Shown: positions 22,640-36,431, numbered from the stretch's first letter. The stretch: DNA of 64,000 nucleotides from Thermothielavioides terrestris NRRL 8126 (GCF_000226115.1 NC_016457.1:1488001-1552000), one strand, 5' to 3'. Translations and numbers: made by a program. The notes: generated from the letters alone by a model not told the origin.

Positions 22640-25600
22640 ACTATACGCTCCTATAGGCAAGCTCGCACCTCAAAAGCTCTTTAATACATACCTCTTATCG
22701 TCGTTGCTCCTTGAACTACTCTCTATATATAGCTCTCTCAGCTTATAAAGGTCTAGCTAGCTATAGTGGTTAATTACGCTAGCTCTTGTACTCCTCTACC
22801 TCCTTGATATATATATCCTAGCCTTACCACTATACTAGATACTTATACTTGTAGACAAAGGCATAGTCGTATAGGTTGTATAGTAGTAAGCGAAGTAGAT
22901 GTCTAAGCTTCGCAAGTTCCTTATAAAGGCGTTTACTACAATACTATACTAAGGGTAACGTTCGGCCAAATGACGCAGATAATCCTCGCGCCTAAAAATA
23001 CTTCTATACCAGAGTATAAGGCATCTCAAGGTAGTCTAGCCTCCTTATAAGCGTATAGATAAGCGTCTCCTCTTCCTAAAGGTAGGGATTAAATACTATC
23101 TTCTTAAAGGCTACTTGTACTAGTACCCCAAGGTTCTTAACTAGGTTACTACCAAGAAGGCGCTTACAGTCTATCTTATCTATAAGGGCATCGACAAGCC
23201 TTCGTATTACAATTGCTTATAGTGTAGCAATCTCTATAATCTTAGCTCCAATATCCTACCAAGTCGATATATTGTCAAGATCCTCTACAAATACCGCTAG
23301 CGGATCTAAAGCAACTAGCTAGTCCTCTGGTCAAAGGGGTAGAATAGCGCCAAGTACTAAAAACGTACCTTATAGCTATCGTCCAAGGTCGCCTACAGAG
23401 TTTTACAAAGGTAGTACGCCGCTAAACTATCTATCCAATAGGAGTTCTACAACCCTATAATAGTATACCTAGTACGCTACGTCCTTCTTTAACTAAGGTA
23501 CAAAGATAACTTAGGCGACGGTGATCACTTCTTCCTTACTCTAGCTAAGGAGCTAGGCTTCCTTGAACGCTACTAAGTACGTAGCTAGGATCCTAAGTTC
23601 TATATTACTAAAGTGGTTACGGAGATATATAGGTAGATCATCGAATTCAGGGGCATCGGGTACAAATATATCGTCGGCTTAAAGGACTTCGATCACCTCG
23701 TCTTCGTTGTACTCTAAGAGCGTAGACTATATAGGTTCTTAGATTGGAGATAATAGGTCTAGAGGGAGCTTATACATTTTCCCTTTGTTCTACTATAACG
23801 AAGGGATTCCTTTAGTGTAAAGTGGGCAATCTTTAAAGGTACTAAGAGTATTCCTATAAGCTCCTAACTACAAGTACAATATATATCGCTATACAACTAT
23901 TTTACTATCTCCCTAGTATAGCCGAAGCTAGGATAGCCTAAACTACGTCTATCTATCTAAAAGGCGGGGCTAGAGCTTTTAAAGAAAGGCCTATATAAAC
24001 TCGAAGATAAACTATCTATACTCCTATTCTAAACTTTGCTAAAGGCAATAGATAATAACCTCCTTGTATAGCTATAATTAAAGGAACCTATAGACGGACT
24101 AGAAAGCAATTTGGACCTCTAACAAAATGTTGGTATATATCTCTATACTCTTGAGTATAAAGTTAAAGTAGTAAAGCTAGCCTACAATTTAGTCGAAGAT
24201 TACGATAGCCTAATATCTTCTATCGACGAAGCAAAGGAAGACCTAGAAGCGACAATAGTTAGCAATAACCTTCTAGCTAGACTAGTAGAACTCCTTTAGC
24301 GTAGGACTAGTATCTAAGACAAGCTATAGATAGAACTAGAGACAGTCCTTATAAAGACAAAAGAAAAACTATATAACGTCTAGAATTATCTAGCCCTCTA
24401 GCTATTCCTTAGCGAGCAATATACCTTCTACGTCGAAGAGCAAAATACCTATATCTACGAAACTAACCTTGAAAAACCGATCTATTGCGTATCTTCCCTC
24501 TAGCTAGCCTAGGAACAGGTAGCTTACGATCTTAGGGTTCGCGCTAAGCTGAGGGCTCTGAATCCAGTTGGGCCGCCGGTTGATCATATCTTATAGGTAC
24601 TTCTTCAGGGTCTATAGAAATAGAAAAAGCTTAGGACTAGTCTCCCTAAGGTAACTTAGTATCTTTGAGTCTAGCTCTTGCCCTATAAGGGAGGTGTAAT
24701 ACCTCGCTTAATCGCTATCTCCTATAAACTTCTATAAACCTAGTGGCATATAAAACTTAAGCTCTCTAAGCGGCTATTTCCATCCTAGGGCAACGGTTAT
24801 ATCGCCCCGAGGTTATATAGGCCCTACGAAATTGGGAATCCTACGACGACCTATAGCAATACTTGCGATAGTATATAAAAATTTAGCTTAATAAAAAAGT
24901 TGCTCTCTAGGTAGAAAGATCTAGACTAATTAAAGCGATTGTAAGAAAATCCAAGGTATAGTAGACGAGGCGAAAGAAATAGTTAATTATAAGAGAGCTA
25001 GCGAGAGGATTAAGAAAAAGGGGTAGGCAAGCCTTCGAAGGTAAGAGGGCTACTTAGCTCTTTCCTAAACTAGGTAAAAGAAAACGGATAAGGCTTATAG
25101 CGCCTACTGATTAGCTAGAAATAAGCGTTCGCCCTCTAATTTCTTAAGGCCTTCCTCTCCTCCTTATTATCCTAGAAGCATTTTCTTCCTCTAACCTTCT
25201 TACCATTTTATTCTAGTACCCTTATCTCTCTAGGCAGATCGGGTTCTTAGTAGTTGGGTCTTCTACTTCCCTTTCGAATTCGTATATAGCTCCTATATGT
25301 AAATTCGTAACCTAGAAACTATAATGCTAAGTAGCTAGTATATTTGCGATACGTTGTAGGAAATTACTAATAAAGTAAGCGACTAAAGGCCACTATTATA
25401 TAGGATTATAAACCACTAGATCGATCTCTTACTAATACTAAAAACAACGATCTTTGTAGCCTAAAAGTACGTCTAGGTAGTCCGAAGCAAAATAAAGGAT
25501 TCGCTAATACCAAAAGATAAACACTATACTAACGAATATACTATAATTTTAGTCGAATATAAGGCTATCTATAGTATAATCAAGATCTTCCAACTAAACG

Positions 25601-26760
25601 TCAGATTACTATATATCTAGTAGGTCCTATTAAACAATTAGTAAGATTAGTATAGAATATAGCGATTAGTTTATATCGACGATAGGCTAGTTAACGTAAT
25701 TGAATAGCACTATAACACCTTAGTTCTTCGTCCAGTGTTTATAGAGTATTATAATGGCGGACCATTTAGGCATTGGATATACTATCTTACTATACGCCTA
25801 AACCAAGCTTCAGCTCTTTTAATTTAGGTATAGGGTTATAAGTAAATGCTACACTTCCCTTTTATACTCGCCCTCTAGGTAGAGGAAGACTGATACTCCT
25901 ATAGCAATAAAGTTCTTTACTAAAGCTATAAACTTTTATATTATCGTTCGACAACTCTTTTTAACGAAGATAGGGATATCTATATGACTTAGCCCTTTAA
26001 TAGCTACGCTTCTTTCACTCCTCTCTTTGCTAACAAATGTACCAACTATATTTAGTCGAAGAAGGAATATACCTAGACTTATATCTATAGGAACGATTAG
26101 AAGCACCTAGCTTAGGACTTGATCTTATAGAGCTACCTTCTATATAATCCGAAGAACGATCCTAGGTTAAAGCTACGCCTAGAAGAGGTGGGCTAAAAGT
26201 GGTTTGTCCTACTAGAGGATACTATTAGGGAGCAAATAGTATAGTACTAGGCCAATTGTAAGAGCTTACGTTGCTAAGGGACAGAGACAATGGACAAGGA
26301 TAGGCAGGGGGTAGGATATAGTCTAGGAGCTTAGCCTATAGATAGTAGATTAAGAGACTGTATACCCTAATCACAGATTTTTCTTAGCCTCGGCTTTAGC
26401 TCTAAGAAACTTAGTCCTATACAATAGAAACTATCTATCTAGAGGGTAGAAGTGAAAAGAAAAAGGTACAAATGACTATAAGGCTCCTAAGAGTAGGGTT
26501 ACCCTCTAGGAGGAAAACTTAGATATTGGCGAAAAAGAATAAGGTCTTAAAGACTAAAAATAAGCGAAGGATAGTAGATAGACAAAGACTAAGTAAGACG
26601 TAGCTAATAGAGATATCACTAGCAAGTAGGAGGCTAATATAACAATGGGTATTAGGAAGGAAATATAGCTAAATACTAGTAAAACTATCGGAGGTGGTAA
26701 CTTCTATACTCTCCCCCCCTTCTAGAACGTATATCCCTATATATCTAGAGGGCTAGTGTT
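22640..26760. other. Extra segment of the nested element with unidentified degenerate reading frames on both strands
   Basis: Between the end of pol and the 3' LTR. From about 24.15 to 26.75 kb the plus strand, antisense to pol, reads as a protein-like frame whose stops fall at plausible Gln/Trp positions; it begins with a coiled-coil-like stretch (for example ELETVLIKTKEKLYNV near 24.33 kb). From about 23.75 down to 22.65 kb the minus strand reads as another frame (for example LIYTLIRRLDYLEMPYT). Neither matched a family I know. No internal LTR pair or terminal inverted repeat was seen that would make this a third element. Confidence 0.45.
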
Positions 26761-26769
26761 AAAAACTGG

Positions 26770-29700
26770 GTAGCTTTCTATAAAGGATTTCAATAATAAG
26801 CTCCTAACGAGGTCGCTCCTTCTTTACCCCCTTTGTAGTCGAGCAAGTCTAGCTAGCCTAAAGCGCTATAGTACGACTAGGGGTTTCTTCCTTGAAGACC
26901 TCTTCCTCTACTATAATTATAGCGTCCTCTACGACTATTTATATAGTTTCCTCCTTTAGTAGGCTATCGCTATAAACGTAATGAAGATCGCTAAAGTAGT
27001 ACTATCGACTAGTCAAGGCGTTATACAGTTCACTGCTATGAGGAAGCCTAACTAGTTGGCTACTATTGGAATTCTCGGCCAATTGATAGGGGTAATAACC
27101 TATAGTCTAGTCGCTAATATTCTAGTTGTCTTCGACGACGTTAGACCTCCCTTTACTATCCTTATAGAGCTTTGAGTAACCGTCGAGGTAGTAGCGTTCT
27201 CCCTAGAAATATCCAATATACGTCTCCCTATCGTAGTAAAAGCTTAAGCGACTATCAAGTCGGTATATCTCGCTATCGTAGTACATTAAAGTAGCTGAGC
27301 CTCGGCTAGCACTAGGGTTAAGATCAGCTCCTCTACTATTCTATACTTCACTATAGTAACCGTTATAGCGGTGCTCGTCGTCGCTATGCCCCTCTAAGCA
27401 GAGGAATGGGTTCGTACCGTCCGCTTCTAGCTAAACGTCATCTAGCTTAAAGAACTTCTTTATATAGTTTGGAGGATATAGTATCTAGATAGGTATACCG
27501 TCTAAAGTCTCTAGGAAGTAAGTGTCCTAGTCTTTGATTATTTAAATATAGAATGAGCTGAACCAATGATACTCTAGCTTCTAGACTAAGCTTATATCTA
27601 GTTGTCGAATATTGTTGTAGACAAAGACGAGATCACTAATAGATATTATTGTATTTTCTAGGCGAAATTTACGTTTATAGGCCTTATTACGGTGTTCGAC
27701 TAGCTTTTTATAAGCTATGGCAACCCGTTCGATAGTAATCTCGCAGTTATACTTAGTTTCCTAGAGGATATAAGTATAGAGGGCAATGAGCTTTGTATAG
27801 CGTCTAGCGGGATCCTTTCCCTCTATTCGGGTATAGATAGAGTCCTAGGTAAGAATTCGCTAGGTAGGAACATTAAACTCGACTAGACTAATAGGCTTAT
27901 AGTTGTAGGTAAGAAAGAAGGGAGATATTCTATAAAAGCCTTTAATAGTTGTACGATCTATATATAAAATATACGAAAGGAGCTCCCTCTACCTCTTTCC
28001 TATACTATTAGTCATCTTTATAAACAAGGTAGTAATCGGGATATAGCTAGCCTCATTTACTCTGTTTATATATAAATTATATAGCGAGATAATAACTCTT
28101 TTAATCTATAGTTTATAGAGGATCTCTTTAACTTCGCCCTTGAACTTAGAGCTTCTATCGACAACTATAATAATAGAGTAGCCCTAGCGACAAAGGATAT
28201 ACTATATAATAAAGGACTTAACAGCTTCGGAGGACTTGTTTAGTAGGATCTTAGCCTCGATGTATCCTATAAGATCGTTGTAAGCCTCGACGAGGAAATA
28301 CTTCTTCTCCCTATAGCTAGACGGTATATATTAGATATCGAGGTGCCATTTGGCAAAAGGAAAAGGCGAAGGCGCTATCCAACCTGCTACTTCCTCGAAC
28401 CTCTAAGTATTATACGCTTAATATAGTATATAAGCCCGAATCCACTCTATAACATCTTTATATATTCTACACTAGTAGTAGTAGTTCGTTATTCGTCGAT
28501 ATATTGCCTCTCTCCTATAATAGCCAACCTCGCTATAGCACCGGTCGAAGATTAGACATCTCTCTTCAAGGGTATCAACAACGTGCCTATAGCACTATAC
28601 GTAATTCGTACTTTAGAGGAAAAGGTAACGATCCTCGACGAAGTATTTCAATACTTCCCTTTTAAGCTAACGTCGCTTCTAGTGTAGACCGTAGCTAGGT
28701 AGAGCTTCTATCGTCGATAGGAAGTAGGCAATATCCTAGGAGCGCTAGGAGTAACTATCCTAAAGGCGGATAGGTTCCGATCTCCCCTCTGGATACAAAG
28801 TCTCTTTGCCTATATAGTTGACAAAGATTTAGGTGTCGACCTAGTCGTCGATATCTTTCTCTAACTCCTTTTCTATATAGTTAGAGGGCCTAGGCAGCTT
28901 ATAGGACAACGCGTTGGCTATAACGTTCTTAGGGCCTAGGATATACTTAACCTCGAAGTTAAATAGGCGGATCTAAGTAATCCAACGTATTATAAGAGCA
29001 CCTAGAATATCGTTTATAGCACCATTGAGCTAATAGACTAGAACGAGAGTATTAGTCTCTATAGTAAAATATACGTTAAAAAGATAGTAGCGAAAACGCT
29101 TTAGAAGGAAGAGCAGCCCCCTTAGCTCCCTCTTTGTAGTATTATACCGCTTCTCTACCTTTAACTAGATACTACTCTCGAACCTATATAGGTGTCTCTT
29201 GCCATTAGGACTGACCTACTTAAGTACATCTCCCTAGCTAAGAATACTAGCGTTATAAACTAGGAAGATTATACTATATCGTAGATCGCTATAGACGAAC
29301 GTCGTAAAGACTAGAGTAGTAGTGATTTTCTCCTTTAGCTCGTCTATCGCCTTCTACTTAGTAGGCCCCTAAGTCTATTTAGTATCCTTCTTTATTAGGA
29401 TATAAAGAGGAATCGTAATAATCGTAAAGCCCTTGATCTAAATCCGATAATATCCAACTATTTCGACGAAGGTATATACCTCCTTAACGTTAGAATAAGT
29501 CTTCTACTCCTTTATCTTAATCACCTTTGCTTCCTTAGAAAGGCGCTCGTCAAATATATAAAGATAACTAAGTAAGACCGCTTTCGGCTACGTCTACTTC
29601 GACTTCACTATAGCGATAGTTGTATCTATTAGCTCTATATTTAGCAATACTATATCGATGTTCTTAAGATGCTCGACAACAAATTTGCAACGTCCCCCTT

Positions 29701-32700
29701 TATCTAGATAGCCATTATAATCAGATCGAGGGCCTTTTACTACAATGTCGTCTAGGTAGACTTAATAAATATCTAGGATAAAGTTACTAAAGATCGTTGT
29801 TATAGTTTGCTAGAACTAGGCAATGGAATTTATACCTTTTATCAGCAATATATATATATAGAAGAGACTAATCAACGTCGAAAAGGTTGTTAAATTATAG
29901 CTCTACTTATTGAGATTGACCTAGTTGTAACTAGAGAAGAGATCTAGGAGAGACATTAGCTTATAGCTACTAAAGTCCTTATTAAATTCCTCTATAGTAG
30001 GTAGAATAAAAGCGTTGTAGATCGTTATAGCATTGGCCTTTTAAGTATTATTGATAAACTATAATCTACCGTCCTTCTTAAGAACGAGGAACCAATTATT
30101 ACAATAGCTTATATAGCTATACTCGATAATCCTATATATTTGCCTCTCTCTAAGTAGATTAATAACTTTCTATATTAGTAGTTTCGGAATCGGAATAGAC
30201 TTGCTTTGCCAAGCCTTATATAGGATAGTCTTAATATACTAGGGCGGGACAACATCTTTATAGATACGCCTATACTCAATAAAATCCTATATAAACGTAG
30301 CTTCCTAGTTCTATAAGATCTTAGTGAACATCTCCTTTTCTAGCTTATTGAAGAACCTATCTATAGTAGTAAGTATCGTTTAAAGGCGCTCCTTAGTAAA
30401 CCTCGAGCCTAGCTTGAGATCTAAGAAATAGAGGACTATAAGATCGTCCTATTCCTTCTTAAACTATATCTTTGCCTCGGCCTTTATAAGCTACTTTTCT
30501 CACTATAATAGGTCTCCCTCTAGCGTAGAGCTATCTAATAGTGCCGAATCGACTAGTCGAACCTTATTTATAACATTCTTCTAGAGTATAAACGTCTTTA
30601 AGGTATATTTAACCTTACGCTCAAATCCCTGCCTTAGCCTCTAGTTAGAAAAGGGGCTTTCGACGGAGGTCCCCCTTTTCCTTTTTAAATAAGACAATAA
30701 TTCGATCTCCGTCCATCTAGACGGAGAAGATAAAGAATAAGAACGTACAACGTGAAAAAGAGTATTAAGGAGTAGTATATAGGACTTCTATAAAACGAGA
30801 TGAAAAACCGCTTTACTTATATTATCGTCAAAGAAACCGAGGGCAGTCTCGCCTTCTTCTATCTTTATCTAGTTAAAGATTCTTTTAGAACTCTTCGTCA
30901 ATCTCTAGAATTATCCTTAAATAGCTAGTTACATTAGAGATAGTAAGTAGCTCTACTAGACAATCTTCTTAAAGACAATATATATCTAGACTATCTTTCC
31001 TTCTATAAGTAGATTAATAGTAATTAGATTACTATTACAATAATCGAAGGTTAGAGCAGTATCTTTAATAAATAGTATACTAAGGATTGCTTCGTATTTA
31101 TTAGTAGTATCCTTAGTTATAAAGAAGTAAAGGTTGATGCCAACTCCGCCTAGGTAAAGAGCGACCTAGATCTCTCTAAAGAACAGTGCTAAGCTATAAA
31201 GACCCTTCGAAACGACCTTAGTAGGCTAGTATAGTAGTATATATTTCTCGACGACGCTTATTAAGATATAATTGTACTCTGAACCAGAGTCGATTAAGGC
31301 GAGATACTTATTATAATAACCTTTCTCGAACTAGATATATAGAGTAGGCAACGACTATACTCTTATTATTGCACTAAGCTCTATATACTCCAAGACCGAA
31401 AACGTCGAGATAGACTTCTAGAGTAGGGTACAAATATAATCGTCAACGTCTTTAGACGGACCTTTACAAATCTAACGCTCCTAGAGGCTTCCTATATAGA
31501 TGCCCTATATACTGTCCTTAGTGACTTCGAAGATTGTTAGAACTATCTTGGTTTAGCTAAAGTAAAGGCTACTAAGTATATTTACATTAGTATATAGAGC
31601 CTATACGTAGACCTCTATATTTTTTAGTATAGTAGCTAGCCCATTAGGCTTAAGGATACTAGACCCTTTGTAGTCGATGACCTTGATATTAGTAGAAATG
31701 CTCTATAGATATACAATTAGAGTGTCCTTGTACTTAGGCGAGATATAAACTAAGTTATTAAGGGTTAGACTAGTCTTCGCTTTCATCATAGTATAGATTA
31801 TATCCTTTATATATAGAGGCAACGTAGCAACCTTCAGTGTAGGCGGCTTAGACTATAGCTCCTCTTTCTTTATATAATTCGCTATAGCTAGGTTCTTAAG
31901 GATAGTTATACAAGGAGGCTCCGCTAGAGGCGTAGAAGTACTACCTATCTAAATGTCGTCTTCCCTTTCGTCTTTAACGAACTAACGCTTAGTAGGCGGT
32001 ATACCCTAAAATATAGTCTCCACTTCCTCGTCCGCTTCCTCCTTGGCTTCCCCCTTAGCTTTCCCCTTGGTCTAGCTAAAGAGAGGAAGAGGTAGTCGAC
32101 GGAATTCGTTAGCCTTTAGCGTAGGTCGTAGAACAACCTTCTAAGTCAAGATACGACCTCCCTTTGACAAGACTATATAAAACGACAACTAATTAGACGC
32201 TATATAATAGAAGGTGAAGGTGAGCTTAGGCTCCCCTTTGTATATAAGACGATTGATCGTCGTCTAGATAGTCGTAGGCTCCTAATATAGCTTAGGCTAC
32301 TAGAGGTAGTGCTTATTCAATACTAGGGATATATCCAGCTTAAATAGACGACTATTTAGACGTTCGTACTTATAATAGTATACTTGGTATATAGGGTAGC
32401 TATTATATCGTAGGCAACAGGCTATATATATAAGAACGAGCTAGCTAATTTTACTAACCTCTTATACACTATTAACATCCACCTTCGTAAAGGTAATCGT
32501 CTTAGCTAGTATATAGCCCTTCTTACTCCTATTACCAAGGCAGTAATCTATACCTTTACAATATATTAGACCTATAGCTATAGCTTTTATAGCCTCTATA
32601 TACTCGAGAACTATATAGTTAGAGTCACTATAATAGTAGCAATAGCTAGAACTTATAGGTCTACTATAGCTAAGGGGACGACTATCAATATATAGACTAG

Positions 32701-34340
32701 TGACGAAGCCAATGTATCTCTCCTATAAGCGACTCCGCTACTACTAGAAATACGTTTAGAGAACCTTAATCTCGTTAAAAGTAGGATCGATTCTATATAA
32801 ACGGAGGGCCTTGATCTTCTATTTAAACTATTCAACGATCTTCTACTTTTAGATATATAGACGCTAGAGCTAATTAGCTAGATCGTTAATATCGTTGGGT
32901 ATAGGTATAAGAGCTTTCTTTGGCTCCTCTTCTTCCTACTCCTATAGCTTAGGAGTCGTCTTGACAATAGGCGTAGCTAGAGGTGAGTAGTACTTCTATA
33001 GATCGATCTTACGTTCGTAGGTCTTAAGGAAGAGGTCTTCTACGTTGAGACCCTTCTAAAGAGTATCCTAAACGAACTTAAAGAAGTCTACCTACTTTAT
33101 AGTACGAATAGAGTCTTTATTGTCCTTCTTTAGGGTATACTAATGGTCCTTAAGAGCTACTTAGATCCACTAATCAAATGTACACTATACCGTTGGAACG
33201 ATTATATACTATAGCTCCTTATAAACTTTGGTAGGGGCGATAGCGTATATATAGTTAATCAACTTGAAGTAGTTGTAGATAACCTTGCTAACCAGCTAGC
33301 ATCTCCCTTCGATCAGATTACAAAGGTAACCTCTGTTACTATACTACTTAAGATCGTCGCCCTTCTAGCGCTTTAGGAACTTAGCTTTGAAAGTAGCCTA
33401 GGTGTCTTAGTCCTTTTTCTCCTAGTAATAGATAATAGGCCGGATTATAGTATTGTACCAAAGCTTGAACAGGTATATATAGGTCTTGTCATTAGTGACC
33501 TAATAAGCTTTATATATCTCTTCGAAGGTCTCGATCTATTGTATAGCATTCTAACTAGAGAAGTGGCCTTAAAGGCTAGCCTTCGCTAGGGTTAGAAAGG
33601 TTATACTAAGCGTAGTAGTAAGAATATATTTGACTATCTTCTTTAGAGCTTCGGCTTCAGATTGACTAGAAGGTATTACCGTAAATACCTCTATATAGAT
33701 AGACGGAGTAGAGGTATCTAGCGAAGATAGAAGGGGTATCTACGCTACTTTGGCTAGGTCTTCTTCGCTTAATATACCTTAGAAAGGCTATAAGATAGAT
33801 ACATCTTTGGACTCTCCCTCAGAGGTTAGTGTCAAGATTAACAGTATTGTAGAGGTCGACGAAATTCCTAGAGCTTCTATAGACAGTGTACGTATATATC
33901 GTTGGAGTCTAGTCATTAGGCGCTTAGCTATTGTTTTCGAGAAAGGCAACGACTATATCGATAGACTATAAAAAGACTAATGTATACACTTCTATAGGAA
34001 TATCGACTCTTTCAACGTCTATCTAGAGGAAGAAAACCTCTTAAGTAGCTAGGTTCCTTTGGAATATATAGTCTAAAGGCCCTAAAGGATGACTATAGGT
34101 TCCTTGTAGATCACCTAGACATCCCTAGCAACCAATATACTAAACCCAACTAGTGTAACAGTAGTAAGAGTATAGCTCTTAAGAAGAAAAGTAAACGTCT
34201 ATGCTAAGACCTTATATCCGATATAAAACAGTGCTAGATATATTGTTAAAAGGAGCTAAATATCGTAAAGGTATAGTCCTAAGCTCGGAAGCTTATAAGT
34301 AGCTACTACGTTTAACTGCTTTTATAACTAGTTTAGCTAG
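26770..34340 (-). pseudogene. Degenerate gag-pol of the nested element
   Basis: Minus-strand reading. Gag-like region: about 33.6-32.7 kb (for example LFKLWYNTIIRP), with Cys-containing stretches further on. Aspartic protease: 31274-31303 gives LALIDSGSEYN, the D-S/T-G motif. Reverse transcriptase: 29747-29758 gives YLDD. Integrase: an HHCC-like segment near 28.5 kb (FDRCYSEVGYYRREA), then Asp in HLDI (about 28.34 kb), Asp in VVDRSSEF (about 28.15 kb) and Glu in VNEAS (about 28.06 kb), followed by a C-terminal module around YFLETLDGIPI (about 27.5 kb). The frame continues with an acidic, low-identity tail to about 26.77 kb. TAG/TAA codons interrupt it throughout. Confidence 0.82.
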
Positions 34341-34763
34341 ACTAGAGAAGAAAATGACGATTAATAAAAATTCTACCCTTGTCTCTACTTAGAAGGATAA
34401 GACTATCGTCTTTCGATTAGATTAGCGTTTTACGACCACTATATCGATAATAACGAAGCTTCAATAGGTCTTCGAAGTGTTGAGGATAACGAGATATCTT
34501 TTCGATACCCTATACCGTCTAGGCAAAGGAAGGTCTTCCGGGACAAGGTCTCAATAGACCCCTGGAACATATATACCTCAACAGGCCTCCGTACCTCCCA
34601 GAGATGCTAGTATCGGTGTACTAGAGCCTTAACAGGTCGGCTATATCGTCGTTGTATAGCCATTAATATAGTATCGTATAGTTCTATGATCTTAGAAAAC
34701 TTTATAGTCTATACTATCCTGTTTAAATATAAAGCTAAGCTCCTCCCCGATTAAACCCCTATT

Positions 34764-35263
34764 TGAAGTAGTGCAAAACCTCTATACCAACCTGCCCTAC
34801 TATACCTAGAACTAGGTATATAAGACAGCTTCCAAAGAAATACAATGTCCCTCTAGACGGATAAAGATAGTGCGTATCAAGTAGTGGGAAGGCTGTCTTC
34901 CGAGAGGAAGACACGTAGCTTAGATACGTCTAGTAGGATATAGCGGAAACACAAGAAAGGACAACAAGAATACGGTCAGAGCTCAATAGCTCGAATGCCT
35001 ATCGTTTGGACAAAGGTAGAACAATAGAAGAAGAGGCTCAATAGCCTTCCTAGAAGAAGAGGGACCACCAACGTAGTATCAACGAACGTATATTGATAAC
35101 TGCTTAATGTCTTGCTTTATGATGAAGAAGATGGGCTTAGCCCACTTAAATATATATGACTAGAGGGTCAGACCTCCCTGGCAACGAATGCAACGCTCTA
35201 AGACAAATAGAAAAACAGAAAAACTGGGTCCCCTATGCCTAGGTAGTCCATCACCCCAATTCA
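34764..35263 (-). repeat. LTR of the nested element (5' LTR in element orientation)
   Basis: 500 bp, TGAAGTAG...CCAATTCA. Its outer (right) end keeps GATGGGCTTAGCCCACTT where the left copy has GATAGGCTTAGCCTACTT. Confidence 0.92.
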
Positions 35264-35267
35264 CTAT

Positions 35268-36425
35268 ACCAACGTAGGACCTTGTAGACACTACGTCTAG
35301 ATATAGTATATAGCATCGTCGCTATAGGTTGTAGCTAGATTAGTAAGATAGTCGTAGAATAGGAATATATCAATGTATTTATTGACTTTTCCATTGGCGA
35401 TAAGGCTAGCACTAAATAGATCTATAGCTAATAGGTCGAAGTAGCCTATATCGGCTAGTTTAAGGGTACTATTAGCTAAAGCTAGCTACACTTACTATTC
35501 TATAGCCGCTACTAGGAAGTTGCTTATATCTGTATTTTAGTGCTAGTAGTACTAATAGAATATAGTAGCTATTAGCTCCGCTATAGCTATAGCTATAAAA
35601 GGGCTATTAGGCTCAACGTTGTTACTACGATTGTCGGCTATAACCTATAGATAGTGCTCTATTTCCTTGCTATAGGTATCAGTGTTAGTAGATATACTAT
35701 AGTGGTTATAAAGCTTCTAGGTACTTCCTTCGGAGGTGTTGCCGATAGATAGGTAGTCGTAGGTAGTGCCTAGTTCGGTAGAGGGCGTAGATAGCCATAG
35801 TTGCTATAGAGTAGGCGGTGCCTATACCTACGAGGCGTCGTCCAACTGGGCAGGCGTCGCCGGTGACGGTGCAGTAGATATAGATGACGCTAAAGCTATA
35901 GAAGGTACTACGGAATATAACGTCGGAGGTCCGAAAGGCGCTACGGACTATGACGCTGACCGTAATATAGTGGCCAATAACGTTGTTAGCGTCAATAGCC
36001 GCTAAGTCTTCTACTAGGTATAGAAGGCGTTGAAAGATTGCTTGTTAATTTCTTAGGCTAGTAGCTACGATAGCGAGTCTATAATGGCCTAGTATATATC
36101 TTCGATAAGCGAATGTACGTAATTGAGATCTTTACGGTCTATAATAGCTGTGTAAGTGTACCTAGAGTCGTAGAACCGTAGTAGTTGCTAGGCTCTGAGC
36201 TACCGATCTATAGTCTTCGTCGGTATAGAGGTGGGCAATGGCTCGCCTATACGAGATGCCGTCGGGTCTAGCGTAGCTATATCGCGGGCTAACTAGTATA
36301 GCGTTTCGTCAACTGGTGTACGATTACGAGTAACTGGCTAGTTGCTAAAAAGGTTCTACCGTAGGTGAAATGACGAAGGCGAGGAAGATCGCGATATTGC
36401 CGTCAGTTCGATCGTATAGTGGGCA
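35268..36425 (-). pseudogene. Gag-like remnant of the outer gypsy element
   Basis: Minus-strand reading gives a protein-like stretch interrupted mostly at expected Gln positions (for example YRRAIAHLYTDEDYRSVAQ). It occupies the gag position, directly after the 5' LTR of the outer element, and is cut off on its left by the nested insertion. A 79-codon plus-strand frame at 35766-36005 lies antisense to it and is regarded as chance. No zinc knuckle was seen in this part. Confidence 0.5.
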
Positions 36426-36431
36426 CTAAAT

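Larger units (their letters stand above)
22122..35263 (-). mobile_element. Nested 13.1 kb gypsy-type LTR retrotransposon, RIP-degraded
   Basis: Two 500 bp LTRs with TGAA...TTCA termini flank it, and CTAT occurs on both sides (22118-22121 and 35264-35267), so it duplicated about 4 bp of the outer element. A purine-rich tract on the minus strand next to the left LTR (about 22622-22635) marks the 3' end. On the minus strand the order is gag-like (about 34.3-32 kb), aspartic protease (31.3 kb), reverse transcriptase (29.75 kb) and integrase (28.6-27.4 kb) with a tail to about 26.77 kb, which is gypsy order. About 4.1 kb of additional sequence (22.6-26.8 kb) separates pol from the 3' LTR, which makes it unusually long. 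All frames are broken. Confidence 0.9.

Noticed and set aside
22640..26760. A third complete transposon nested inside the second element
   Set aside because: No second LTR pair, terminal inverted repeat or target duplication was seen inside this segment; left as an extra module of the nested element.
35766..36005. Intact 79-codon frame inside the outer gypsy element
   Set aside because: It is antisense to the gag-like reading and lies in RIP-mutated DNA; a short open stretch is expected by chance.
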